Source: Conus ventricosus (taxonomy: Eukaryota; Mollusca; Gastropoda; Neogastropoda; Conidae). Taken from it: a stretch of 64,000 nucleotides of DNA. Where the stretch lies: assembly GCA_018398815.1 (NCBI GenBank), contig CM031612.1:1405105-1469104 (forward strand), in the 5' to 3' direction. The position numbers were made by a program, and so were the translations under genes. Position 1 is the stretch's first letter; each line of letters begins with the position of its first letter. This document shows positions 33,853 to 46,131 of this stretch, piece after piece. Below the pieces are notes generated by a model. The model was not told the origin of the DNA. It saw nothing but the letters and a program-made list of their open reading frames with translations, and did no database searches.

Positions 33853-33925
33853 TGTTCCATATCATTGTCATCCTTGGCTAATGTATATGTTTTTATCTCT
33901 TGAGTACTCTCTCCTCTCTATCACA

Positions 33926-33989
<64 letters not shown>

Positions 33990-33990
33990 G
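33796..33990. repeat. (GT)n and (CA)n microsatellites after exon 4
   Basis: A GT run of about 28 units begins only a few bases after the exon 4 donor; a CA run follows at 33923-33985. The complementary runs could pair in pre-mRNA. Confidence 0.95.
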
Positions 33991-35950
33991 CACCTGCCAT
34001 TGAAATACTTCTGCCCAAATCCAAGGTCGAACAGACTTTAGATCTCCCATTTCTTCCAGATTTGCATGACAAATCGGCACCAGAATCGAACGGATCCGTC
34101 CTTGCGTTACATTTCGTCTTTCCACCCAGTCGTGTCCAGTTCCTTTGAGGAGTTTTGAGCCATCTTCCCAGTGGATTGTTGACTGGCCCTCCGTTTGGGA
34201 CACACACCAATATTAAATGATTTTATGCATGGGCAACATTCCACACCACTTTCTTAACCTCTGTTCGGTGTTTACTGTTTCCTTTTTATCATTTGTTTTC
34301 GCAGTGTCTCTGTTACACACCGCATTTACATGCACTCGATCCCAAACACAGCATGTTCACTTCATATGCACGCATCCACACCATTCATTCAAAGAAGAGA
34401 CTGTGGAAACAAAGATTCCAGTTTTGTGTACTCATTTTTCCAAAATAAAACAAAAGACTATCAATATAACAATCAACATCAAACGAGAAAACAATGCACG
34501 TTTCCTTACCACCTTTCATGTCCACTTTCAAAGACACATTTCTCACTTTTTTCCCTTTCCTTGTTTCTTGAATGGACGTCACTTAAACATTGCGTCCCCT
34601 TTCCTTCAGTGCACGAAGTAAAGGTTGCCGTAACAATTTCTTTTCCTGTTAAAGGATCGACCAGCGGACTTCAGACTCGCAGAGCTTTTGTCCGATGGTT
34701 GGACGCTGACGTCATCTGGAAAGAACCCCAATGTCCTACCATTCATTTGGAAAATGTCATTTCTATAATTTTTTCTTAAGACATCATACAACGAAACATG
34801 GTAACACGTCGTACTCAAGACTTTGTAGCATTCCGTTTCCAGCACATTCCTACCTACAATTAGGGATCCAATGGGAAATCTTTACCAAAAATATTAAACT
34901 CAATAAACGATTTGGTTGTTTTTTTTTTATATAAATCAATCACGCGTTTTCACAAAATGCTTTATATTACATTTACTTTCTTCTTCTTAATCACATCAAT
35001 GTTCGTGAATCAGCCGTTTATGTTCACTTACAAATAATTTCTCTTTTCTCTTTATTAATTGTTCCCCAACTGGCAGCTTACATGCAGGGAATCAGCGCCG
35101 TACAAAATCTCCAGCAGACTTCTGTTTGCAGCTACATCTATGACCACTCACTGGTCGTCAGGGAAAAAACCCATGTTTTCCTCTTGAACTCCGAGGTTGG
35201 AAAATACTAATCAACTCCAGTTGATTTCTTGATCAAAGTCCAGATTCCATCTAACCTCCCTTACCACATTTTGTCATCTCCTGGTCTACCATAAAGATCG
35301 GGAACACACCTGACTTACACACAAGTGAGCTTCTCTCACCCATCACGTGCTCAGCGTCCATCGCATCAACACTAAGGAAAGGTTAGGAATGTATGCACTA
35401 ATCACATATAGCTTGGCAAACGAAAACAGCCATGCTTTTAGCTTATACTGTGGCCACATGTCAATATTTCACTATCGTTTTTTTTTTTTTTCAAAATCTC
35501 CACCTGTACACCTCAACATGGAAATCAACTTACATTTCATATCCAGTCCATTCATACGACATGAGTCATGACAATACACACAGCATCTCATGTCATGACA
35601 ATTACTGAACATATCCTGAATGGATTCTAAATTCGTCCTTTGAGCCGAAAGAGCACCATGGCTGTGTAGCAATGTTTTAGGGATTTGTCCTTGGTCTATC
35701 TTTTGACCAAGTTTCCGGAAGACTGGTTTAGCTGTTTTCGTGTAACTTTGGTTATTACGGTGACATACAGGTAAACCAACAGATGTGGTTGAAAACTTAG
35801 CTGGAGGTATTACACCTGGCAAGTTTCCATGATTAGTTTGCCTGCACACCCTCCACGGGCGAATGGATCAGAGGAAGGCGATTACAGATGGACCTATTCT
35901 CCTCCCCCTCCCACCCTGCTCTCTGTTTTCTGCTCACGCTTCGCTCGTCT
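33991..35950. other. intronic sequence without recognised gene
   Basis: Short frames only (up to 149 codons, without domains). A T-rich tract lies at 34915-34930 and 35480-35492. Confidence 0.55.
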
Positions 35951-35952
35951 CA

Positions 35953-36025
<73 letters not shown>

Positions 36026-36029
36026 AGAG

Positions 36030-36077
<48 letters not shown>

Positions 36078-36078
36078 G
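35953..36078. repeat. (CA)n followed by (GT)n: inverted microsatellite
   Basis: About 35 CA units followed within a dozen bases by about 21 GT units, able to form a long hairpin. Confidence 0.95.
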
Positions 36079-36547
36079 GGAGAGACAGAGAGGCAGTTCT
36101 TTATTTTGCTTATATAACTGAGTGTAGGCTACCTTGGTATCTGATGGGAAAAAGTCCCCCTCTCGGCTTCCCCTCACCTCCTCCCCACTTCCCATCCTTC
36201 TGCACCCCCCCCCCCCCCCCCCACCCCCCTCTCGCTGAAAAATACATCTTTTTGGTCAGTGTACATCAGTTTGTCTACGAAAATAAATTTATTTTGCCGC
36301 TTGCCCCCGTCTCCTTCCCTTCCCACCCCTCCCTTTGTCCCTTTTTCCCGAACAGTTTGTTGACACAGTAGGACCGCCACCACCAACACTCCGCCAGGTC
36401 AAAGTTATGTACCCCTGAAAGCAAAAACTTCACAACGGCAGCAGCAACAACAGCACCACAATGATAACGCTGCTACTACTGTTGCTGCTGCTGTTGCGGC
36501 TACTGCCGCCACTACTAAGACTACTACCACACACTAATGTGTTACTG

Positions 36548-36680
36548 TTTTGGAGAACTCTTCAACGTTTCGTGCTGTAAGCACTTGGTCACGAAGTGAA
36601 GTGTTGAGGTTGTAGTGGAAGCTGGCAGGTTTCTTGTGAACACGTGCTTACAGCACGAAACGTTGAAGAGTTTTCCAAAA
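36548..36680. repeat. 37-nt inverted repeat with 59-nt loop
   Basis: Arms 36548-36584 and 36644-36680 are reverse complements with a single mismatch; the inner 29 bp (starting AACTCTTCAACGTTTCGTGC) match perfectly. It lies in the intron upstream of exon 5. It could be a foldback element remnant or a structured RNA; nothing else supports either. Confidence 0.9.
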
Positions 36681-36859
36681 GGTACCTTTTTTCTTTACCT
36701 TCATATTTCAAGTTATACGGAAAAGGTGCAGCAGTCAACATTTCTTCATCAAGTGATAGTCCGGATATGCAGCATCCGAGTGAAAGGCTGGATTCGAGTT
36801 CTTCATGGTGGCCTCGGCTCTCCCGGGTGACCTTTGACCTATTGTTGTCATGTGAACAG

Positions 36860-37005
36860 GATGGATCATGGAGGGATTCGACAGTCGTTGGCGAAGAAAC
36901 CGACGATGCTTCATGGACAGTGGGTCAGCTGTGAACACAACGTCGGCATCATATTCTGGCGCCGGGTACGCAACTATATGGCCTACTGCCAGGACTTGGA
37001 AAAGG
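36860..37005 (+). CDS. host gene, candidate exon 5
   Basis: A 146-nt exon between GTGAACAG|GATGG and GAAAAGG|GTGAGT (a strong donor). It enters in phase 2 and leaves in phase 1, agreeing with both neighbours. The translation includes QSLAKKPTMLHGQWVSCEHN and IIFWRRVRNYMAYCQDLEK, rich in aromatic and basic residues. It could be part of a folded domain; no transmembrane segment is evident. The family is not recognised. Confidence 0.68.
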
Positions 37006-37015
37006 GTGAGTTGCT

Positions 37016-37152
<137 letters not shown>

Positions 37153-37627
37153 TGCAAAACGACAACAAAATCAACAGCCTTTGACTGAGGTTCAAAATTC
37201 TGTCTGTAGCTTTCTTACCATCATTACGTTTTCATTCGTTTGTGTTCACAGACACTTTTACCCTTTCACCCGTCAAGAGCTTAATCCACGTATATTTGGC
37301 CCAGGGACAAAGGTGGAACAATAGGATAATGTGTGACAAGATTTCTATCTTTAATATCTTTGTGCAACACATCCTCCTCCTTTTGAAGGTCCCTAAGTTT
37401 ATGTGGGATTACATTCAAGGTTGGAACAGTGAGGACAAGAGGTTTGGCATGTTCGTTTGCTCGTTTTGACTGGAACCCACCATTTCTACCTGGTGTGAAT
37501 GATACACCAGGTAAAATTCCAAGGACTAGGTCTGCCACTGGGAGTCCAAGACACATGCACATATTTCACCGCAAAAAGAGGGTGTACAAATAGTTATTTT
37601 TTCCACAGGAAATTACACGTCCATCAA

Positions 37628-38163
37628 ACATGTGGTACATAGCTTGACTGGTAGAGCGCCAGGCTTGTAATCTTGGTGATCCTGGGGTTGCGGGTTCGAA
37701 TCTCCGCCGGGCTGTTTCGGTACAGGGGGATTTTCCCCTCGGAGTTAACATTGGTTCTGACTCTATTTCCCAAATAGTCATTCGAATGAGACTATAAACC
37801 GAGGTTCCGTGTGTCAACGCACGCATAACATCTTGCACACATGTAAAATCCCATCACTAGCTTTCAGAAGAAAAGGCCAGCTTGGCCGTTGGTATGGATG
37901 ACACGTTACACATAGCATGCACTCTGCGTGAAAAATAGAAAGAATGAAAGAATTGTTAAACAGAATGAACGATATTGACTGCATCACACGGGAAACAACT
38001 GAATGAAGCGCCAGCAGGCATCGCTTCAGTCGGCTCTACCCAGGTAGGCAGCCCGTTATGTAAACGAGAATGCGGATTGTAAAGCGCTTAGAGCGTGGTC
38101 ACTGGCAGGGGATAGGGCGCTATTTAAGTACTATTAATATCAATAATAATAAAAATAATAATG
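37628..38163 (+). mobile_element. tRNA-derived SINE, copy 1 (near full length)
   Basis: The head has a Pol III A box (TAGCTTGACTGG, 37640-37651) and B box (GGTTCGAATCT, 37693-37703) about 50 bp apart, as in tRNA-derived SINEs. The body is about 450 bp. The tail contains 'GATTGTAAAGCGCTTAGAGC' and GCGCTATTTAAGTA, followed by AATAAT repeats. Related copies lie at 38340-38760 (minus) and 40040-40400 (plus). Confidence 0.8.
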
Positions 38164-38339
38164 ACATTGTTGTGTAGTGCAGGTGTACTGACCATCCCTA
38201 ACAAGAGAACGCTTCACACCAGCTGTGGTACAGCCTGTATCTCTTAACGATGTCCCGTTGAAGCCATTGATAGTACCGTTCTCCATGTGGAGTCCAGACA
38301 CTTGGCTTTCAGCAACAAGAATATGTTCTGTGTTCCGTT

Positions 38340-38352
38340 TCAAAACATTGGC

Positions 38353-38391
<39 letters not shown>

Positions 38392-38760
38392 ATTATTATT
38401 ATTGTATTATTATTGTTATTATTATTATTACTATTATTATTATCATCATCATCATCATCATCATTATGACTACTTATATTACGACTGTTCTTGGCTAGGG
38501 CGAAGCTCTAAGCGCTTTACAGTCACACTCGTTTGCACAACGGGCTGCCTACCTGGGTAGTGCCGACATTAAAAGCTGCCAGCTGGCGCTTCATTGAGTC
38601 GTTTCCCGTGTCATCCAGTCAATGTCGTTCAATATCGTTCACTCAAACTCGTTACTTCCTTCATTCTTCCCATTTCTCACGCAGGGTGCATGCTATGTGT
38701 AACGCGTCATCCATACCAACGGCCGAACTGGCGTTCTGGCTTCAGTGGTTTGTATATGTG
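38340..38760 (-). mobile_element. same SINE family, copy 2, 5' truncated
   Basis: On the minus strand it shares GTAAAGCGCTTAGAGC, CTACCCAGGTAGGCAG and 'GGCCGTTGGTATGGATGACG' with copy 1. Its tail is the (ATT)n/(ATC)n tract at 38353-38468. Copies 1 and 2 are tail to tail. Confidence 0.78.
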
Positions 38761-39417
38761 CACAATCTGCTCGTTTGTGCATCCGTGAACCTCCTGTCCA
38801 GTACAAGGGTACATTTTCACCTCTCGCTGTCACATTCACACCCAGACCACTCATTCCAAGGGACTGCAGGTATACGGGGATTTGTCTGTTTCCTCATGAC
38901 TGGGACCACTTTGAGGCTGATCCCATGGACGATTGAAAATAGAACTTTGATATCTCGTTCGGTTTGAACCCTGGTTCCGTGTGGGTGTCGACCACTCATG
39001 CGATCATTACCTCGCTGCTCTGTCCGACAAGGGAGCGGAAAAAGAAAAAGAACTGACATTTGTTTTAAAACAGTTGTAAATCTAGCTTTCGCACAAACAT
39101 TTTCCAAGGATGTGCACTCTTATATTGCTCCGCGAAGTTACGCACGTCATCCGCTGTCTTAAAACTTCGTTTACGAAGAGAAAAAAAACCTGCTAACTCG
39201 TTGAAAACGCTTGTGCTGGCGCAAAAAACAAACCACACAAACTTTTTAAATCATGGTTGATCCCCGAAAGAATCAATCCATCGATCAAGAAAGTAACCGG
39301 AACGAATAAAAACAAGCAGCCAGTGAGTTGCTGCCATCAGACCGAACAACACACATTTGTTCACGGAAACCTTCCTCTGTACATTTACTTTTTTTTCAGT
39401 AACGCTGCTTTCAGATC

Positions 39418-39809
39418 GTCCCAAATGGTAGCGTGATTGAAGGAGAGGTTATAGTACAAGGACAATGCAGTGCGTCCCAAATGATAGCTTGACTGAAGGA
39501 GAGGTTATAGTACAAGGATAATGCAGTGCGTCCCAAATCATAGCTTGACTGAAGGAGGGGTTATAGTACAAGGATAATGCAGTGCGTCCCAAATGATAGC
39601 TTGACTGAAGGAGAGGTTATAGTACAAGGATAATGCAGTGCGTCCCAAATGATAGCTTGACTGAAGGAGAGGTTATAGTACAAGGATAATGCAGTGCGTC
39701 CCAAATCATAGCTTGACTGAAGGAGAGGTTATAGTACAAGGATAATGCAGTGCGTCCCAAATCATAGCTTGACTGAAGGAGAGGTTATAGTACAAGGATA
39801 ATGCAGTGC
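39418..39809. repeat. 56-bp satellite, exactly 7 copies
   Basis: 392 bp = 7 x 56. Unit: 'GTCCCAAATGATAGCTTGAC' then 'TGAAGGAGAGGTTATAGTAC'. Copies are nearly identical apart from the first, so this is a recent expansion. Confidence 0.95.
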
Positions 39810-40039
39810 CAGGGAAAAGGGAAGACACATACAGAGACCATTGTTCCTTAGGCCACGCACAAGAAGTGGCATGAGTTTAAAATCTGTGCAAAAAGGATCA
39901 ATGTCGTCACGTGACTCATCAAATGGAGGAAGTTTGGAGATATCTAGGGCTTTGGGAGTAGAGAAAACACCATGTTGATTACCGTCATCAGCATCAACAT
40001 CAGTTTTGTTTTTGTATTCAAGCCCAGTTTTTTTTTTCC

Positions 40040-40400
40040 TGTGGAGTTAACACTGGTTTCGATTTCATTTCCCGAAAAGTCCCTCGAGTGAAACTATGAA
40101 CTGAGATTCCGTATATGAGTGCGTGCATGACATCTTGGTACCCACTTCAAATCCGATCACCAGCTTTCCGAAGAAAAGGCGTTTGTCCGTTGGTATGGGC
40201 GACAGATTTTCTAGAAAAAAAAACGAAGCAGTGAATGAAGACTGAGAGAATGGCATTGGATTGAAAGACACGGGAGAACAACAGACAGTGGCGCTGGCTG
40301 GCAGTCAGCTCTACCCAGGTAGGCATCCCGTGGTGCACACAAAAGCCTGGATTGTAAAGCGCTAAGAGCTTGATCAGATGCTATATAAGCACTCTCAATC
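40040..40400 (+). mobile_element. same SINE family, copy 3, lacking the tRNA head
   Basis: Starts at GTGGAGTTAACACTGG, which matches the middle of copy 1, and ends with ATTGTAAAGCGCTAAGAGC and GCTATATAAGCAC, followed by an (ACT/ATC)n tract at 40398-40550. Confidence 0.75.
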
Positions 40401-40710
40401 ATCATCATCATCACCATGACACTACCACCACCACTACTACTACTACCACAAGTACTACTACTTCTACTACTACTACTACTACTACTAACTACTACTACTA
40501 CTTCTACCACCACTACTACTATTACTATTTCCACCACCACTACTACTAGAGAGGCTGCGTGTTTCGTCGAATTCTCTGGACTTTTTCACAATGGTGGCGA
40601 ATTAATCTGCGTCCTGCACTCTTAATTCCTCAGTTTGAAACGAAAAGGACCGAAAGGTTTGTTTTGTTGTTGTTGCTGCTGCTGTAGTCCTTTTTTGTTT
40701 TATTTTTTAA

Positions 40711-41015
40711 GCTGCTAAAACGACTCTGGGCCCCAAACTGGTCACAGAGACCTACGCCCAGTGTGGAAAGGAAAGCCACGCCCTGTACGACACCCACTCC
40801 ACTCTCCTTCTGTCCGAGGATGGACGTCACTCAGTACAGAATCGGCCACATCACCAGACGAAGATGACCTCACCCGGAGTGACGAGGACGACAACAACAA
40901 GGACAACGAGGAGGAGGAGGAGGAGGAGGAGGAGGGAGCCGATGAGGTGAACGGGAGAGTGGAAAATTTGCTGGGAAGAGAGGAGAGACAGGCTGCGGCC
41001 GACAACTCTGATTAG
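40711..41015 (+). CDS. host gene, candidate last exon
   Basis: The acceptor is TATTTTTTAAG|CTGC. Continuing from exon 5 in phase 1 gives AAKTTLGPKLVTETYAQCGK and then HALYDTHSTLLLSEDG, which looks coding. This frame then becomes an Arg run and stops at 40950. The +1 frame over the second half reads STESATSPDEDDLTRSDEDD followed by a Glu run and stops at TAG 41013-41015, an ordinary acidic C-terminus. A single-base indel near 40825, in the genome or in the sequence data, would join the two. Otherwise the gene ends at 40950, or an alternative acceptor (GCCCAG|TG) is used. An AATAAA at 42671 is the only polyadenylation-like word I noted, far downstream. Confidence 0.55.
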
Positions 41016-41134
41016 AAAGACTGGTGGGGTTTGAACACCCAACACGTCCTCAGTATGCTGGGATTTAACCCATGACACCCCAAAATGCCAAAAGTTAAAA
41101 AGTCATGCGGTCAAGAGCTCGAGCCAGAAGAAGT

Positions 41135-41258
41135 GTCAATCATCAATGTCAGAAGACGTGTCAGTCATAAATGTCAGAAGACGTGTCAATCATAAGTGTC
41201 AGAAAACGTGTCAATAATAAATGTCAGAATACGTGTCAATCATCAATATCAGAAGGCT
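41135..41258. repeat. 25-bp satellite, 5 copies
   Basis: Unit: ACGTGTCAATCATCAATGTC + AGAAG. Copies diverge at a few positions. Confidence 0.9.
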
Positions 41259-41999
41259 CGAACTTTCAGTGTCAAAAAAGGCACTTTTTGTTTGTCTGTC
41301 TGTTTGTTTGTTCAGTACAATATACCCGTTTCCTGCCGATCGCCTTATTCTATATCTTCCAAAATCTCTCCTGCCGACAGATTTTCTCTCCCCCCCCCTT
41401 CCCCCCCCTCCCCCCAACCAAACCCCTCTACAATACATATTCTGTCAAAATTCTGAAGCCGGTTAATTGAAATCGAATGGCATTGTATGTTCCTTTGTCA
41501 TCTAAGACCGTTCCGAATATCTTCTGCGACTCTACTATCCTTGACGTTTGACAGCGTTTGTTCGTGACACGGTTCCGGTGCTGAAAGGAAATCTTTACTG
41601 TGCCACTACACAACATACTCTGCACACTGACCCTTGTATGCATGTTGGGATGTTAGAAGTTGCATTATATCTGACGATTTTAGACTCGTGCTTGACTACA
41701 AGCACTCAGCCTAATGGGTATAGAAGTTCAGAGTTTCTGTTTCTTTTTTTTTTAAAGATGCACCTGGTTGGACTAACTGACTAACTGATTGCAAGCTGTG
41801 TTTCCTCAGATTATACATACATTTATTGATTCTAGCCTATTTTATTATAATCTCGCCATAGAAGTAATGCTTTCACTAGCGTCTGTTGGTTAGTTAGTTT
41901 CTCGGCAAGATAACCCAAAAAGTACAGAACCGATTTGAGCTAAACTTGACGGATGATTCGCGTGTGTCTAAAGATGCATCTGTTAAACATACCTGCTCC

Positions 42000-42390
42000 G
42001 GGAAAAAAAATCAGGGAAAGTTAACGCTTGTCTTTCCATTGCGAATAGGCTTGCCCTTTCTCAGTTTAGGTTTAGTAAGTCAAATGTCTGATTTGAAATG
42101 CACGCCATATCAGAATAGTGACTGCATTACAGACGCACCGTGTCACACCCATTTCTGGCATGTCTTCTCTCTCATTAGACTGCACAGTGACTGATGGGGA
42201 GAACCTGCTTCCACCAGACCCACCAGTAGCATGTGTCCCATAAAAACGGCGGGGTCATTCGTCACCAAAGCGAGCGCTAACACAGATTACATCTGTTACA
42301 GATTTCCCAACGTCGTCAATTTCGTTGCGGATTTGTGGTGTTGATCTGGATGAGGGGGTTGACCCAGATCAGGATCTGTCCCTCATAAAT
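42000..42390. repeat. dispersed repeat, copy A
   Basis: Matches 61105-61500 in the same orientation in a series of blocks: CTTTCCATT, GTCAAAT..TGATTTGAA, GCACGCCA, CTGCATTACAGAC, CTCTCATT, TCTGTTACAGATTTCC/CTTAGCAGATTTCC, ATGAGGGGGTTGACCCAGATCAGGATC/GATGAAGGGGCGGGCTCAGGATC. The class is unknown. No coding capacity or terminal repeats are visible. Confidence 0.7.
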
Positions 42391-43736
42391 ACTGTTAAGT
42401 TAATGTTCACAAACTAATAACTATCTATGAGATGCATTTTCATTGACCATTAAATGTCTTGTGGTTTAAACATTGGCACCTGGTTTTTTTCCCATATATC
42501 CTGTTCCAAAACTGTGTACGGGAATCGGTTCTTTCAGTCATTACGTACCATTACTTCCCATGTTAGATGAATACTGTTTTTAATACTCAAGTGGCTTGCA
42601 AGCAGGAGTCTATGCAATAGACAGATAAGTGAATGAAAGCTTATGTACCAAACATCATTTTCTTCTTCCAAATAAAGTAAATTCACCGCTGTTGCTGTTT
42701 TGTTTGTTTGTTTGTTTGTTTTTTATCACATGTGAAGCAAGTGAACGTATGTAACCATACGGTTTCAGCTGTCTGAGTGTGTGTGCATCTCTGCGTGCAG
42801 TGGTTGTGTATGCCCATGATAAACTTTAAACATTAGCATTTTCTGAGCAGATAAAAACAAACGTCAGCGTAATCAAATCTTGCAGAAGAAAAAATATTGT
42901 CAAAAATTTTCCAGCCATTTCACTGGTGAAAACTGCTGCCAAATCACCCCAGCCATAAATCTGCAATAGACCTTTTCAGCAATAGTGTCAATATTACAAA
43001 ACTGTTCCTTTCTTAGAAATGTTGATCACTCACGGTTAAAGCTTTACACATTGATAAATGATACGTAAAATGATATAATATGCAAGTATTGCTAAAAGGT
43101 TAAGTTACATTCTGTGAAAAATGGACCATTTGTTGCAATGTCTGCAAGCCAGAGAACCAGATATACATCAGTATGTTACTAAATATAGACCACAACAGCC
43201 CACAGATCAACATATGTAGATAAGACGAGTTTGAAACGTCATTAACTGAGCAATGTAAACAGCCTCGCTTTTTTCAACAATAACAAATCTTAAAAGAAAA
43301 AAAGACAAAGAAACATCTACAGGAATACATTGTAAACTACACGTTATTGCCTTATGTTTTATTTGGCGTTAATCATGTGGAAATTTGAAATGGACACATC
43401 ATTTCTGATATGGGATCACATGCTACCTTAAATCAGAAGACATTTCTTTCATCAAAGGTTATTGGTGACGCGCATGAGCCTTCACTCAATGATACCAGAA
43501 CGAGGATGACGACGAGTGCAGTTGAGCGATAGGGTGGATGGATGAGGAGAGCTTTGAAGGAGAAAGCTAAGGGAGGGGGGGAGGAGGGAGGAGAGGGGGA
43601 GTTGGGAGTGTTGCACGAAGCATTCGTGTAATAGCTGGTGTCAAGATCAGGGTAGTGCTGTCGCCTGTAGCATGATATGGGGAAAACGGAATTAGAGCAC
43701 GACCAAGATGGGGACAGCGATGGGGGTGGGGTATGG
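42391..43736. other. unique sequence left of the Polinton; no gene seen
   Basis: AT-rich with short frames only. A G-rich tract lies at 43560-43600. Confidence 0.6.
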
Positions 43737-43741
43737 GATGG

Positions 43742-44010
43742 AGAGAACAGTAATATGCCGACTCTAGGCCACTTTCGCCCTCAACCAGTTTTCGGGCGAA
43801 AGTGACCTAGAATCAGCATATTACTGTTCTCTGACAAGTAAGACTTCAATAACCAAAAAATAACGATTATCTACAGACAGGCATACTGTGTAGGATTATC
43901 CGTTTTCAATACTAATTTACTAAACTTTTCAGATTTTAATTTTTGCTTAATCCTATGTTTTCCTAATCATTTTCGCGCATACAGTCATTTTCAATAACAT
44001 CATTTTTGCG
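43742..44010 (+). repeat. Polinton left terminal inverted repeat
   Basis: Reverse complement of 59763-60015. The outer 200 bp are almost identical; the inner part diverges by small indels. The extreme 91 nt (43742-43832) form an internal hairpin: arms 43742-43780 and 43794-43832, loop 43781-43793. Confidence 0.93.
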
Positions 44011-44237
44011 GAGACAGTCACCAAACTAAGACTTGGCTGAGACACTGTGCGAACAGCCCTAATTAGAGGGCTTGGGGTTTGTGGCAGGCGTACCATGTAC
44101 CGCGGCCCTGGGCGGATCCTATGGCCTGTAATTAGCTGACGCCATAAGGAAGGCGGCGGCACCTGGCCGTGTGGAGAAGGATTGCTTGTGATATTTTCAT
44201 TTAGACACGGAGCCATAGACATACGTGTTCTGCGTTT

Positions 44238-44945
<708 letters not shown>

Positions 44946-45293
44946 GCACGTATGCACGGCCAGATAGAACACAGCGCAGGCCGAGCGGCTCGTTTTGCAA
45001 CTGTGTGTCTTCCTATGTTGTGACCAAAAAATCAATAAACCATGCCTCGCGAGCTTACTGCGTTTCTTCTCTTACCTGGCCAAGTGCGCCGCGGGCAACT
45101 TGCCCATTATGCATCAGCAAATGTTCACGAATATTCTAGACTGCCACGTGACACTCCACGTCAACACTACTACGCCGGCAAGAGCCGGCCATTTTAGCCA
45201 TGGCTTTTCAATGGAGACAGACGTGCTTTGTTTACAGAGGAACAACGTCTTGTTATGGAGGATCATATGCAATACCACAGGCTTATGGTGGAG

Positions 45294-45301
45294 TATATAA
45301 A
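45294..45301 (+). promoter_or_regulatory. possible TATA box upstream of the first Polinton gene
   Basis: TATATAAA lies about 100 bp before the small gene at 45400-45797. Position and perfect match are suggestive only. Confidence 0.35.
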
Positions 45302-45399
45302 CTCAGGTGGGCGCTGTTTTTTACCTTGTAAGCCAAAGAGCAGTATTGCGTTTTTGGAAGGCGGGGAGAAAGAGAAAAAAACGAGAACTAACCATTGAT

Positions 45400-45797
45400 G
45401 AACTACACAACTACCTTGAAAGCTTGTTGGTTCAAGAAAGGGATTTAGAAAGAGATTTGGGCAATTTTACTGAAAAAGATGTTTGATGTTTTTGATAAGC
45501 TTTTGACGGTTGGCGAAATGATTCCATTTCTACAAGATGGTGTTCTTTTACTAAAACTTAGCAAAAGAAAAAACTATCCATTATGCTCTGGTTATGGGCC
45601 ACTGCCTTGAAAAGGCACAAACAATGTTTCAAAGATCAAAACCAACTGAGACATGGCGTTCATTTTTACGAACGCACATGAATATTGATGACTCATATGC
45701 AAGAAAACTGATGCAGCTTTCAAAACTTTTTTATTATTGTCCAAATTTCATAACCTTAGCATCAGCATCAATGATTTGTTTGCTAAACGAAGTCTGA
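45400..45797 (+). pseudogene. Polinton small protein, function unknown, frameshifted
   Basis: Open segments in adjacent frames read DELHNYLESLLVQERDLERD and then (from about 45580) GHCLEKAQTMFQRSK, TETWRSFLRTHMNIDDSYAR and KLMQLSKLFYYCPNFITL, ending at TGA 45797. The second part suggests an alpha-helical protein with a W-x(3)-L...SYARKL pattern seen in short DNA-binding-like proteins of Polintons and phages; I cannot assign a function. At least two indels break it. It is the leftmost gene of the element, on the plus strand. Confidence 0.45.
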
Positions 45798-46131
45798 TCG
45801 CTAAGTACTTTCAGAAAAATGATGATTTTCGAAACGCCTGCAAAATTAGATCGAGTTCTCTTTAGTACACCTAACAGAACGGGGTGGGGTAGTGGGTGGC
45901 GCCACTATTCCTACAAAAAGCTCCAAATGTTCAGCGACAGGTGTACTAACTGGCGATTAAGAGCCGCCAAAAAAGCTCTGCAAAAAAAACAAAAAAAAAA
46001 AAAAAAAAAAAAACCCCACTAACTCTGCCAAATGCCGGCCCCAAGCCCGGATGAGAAAAGAGGAGGGGTGTGGTATAAACTTTTTTGTGTGAGAAGGAAA
46101 GTATAATGAAACTCTTTGTTGCGGGAGGTGG

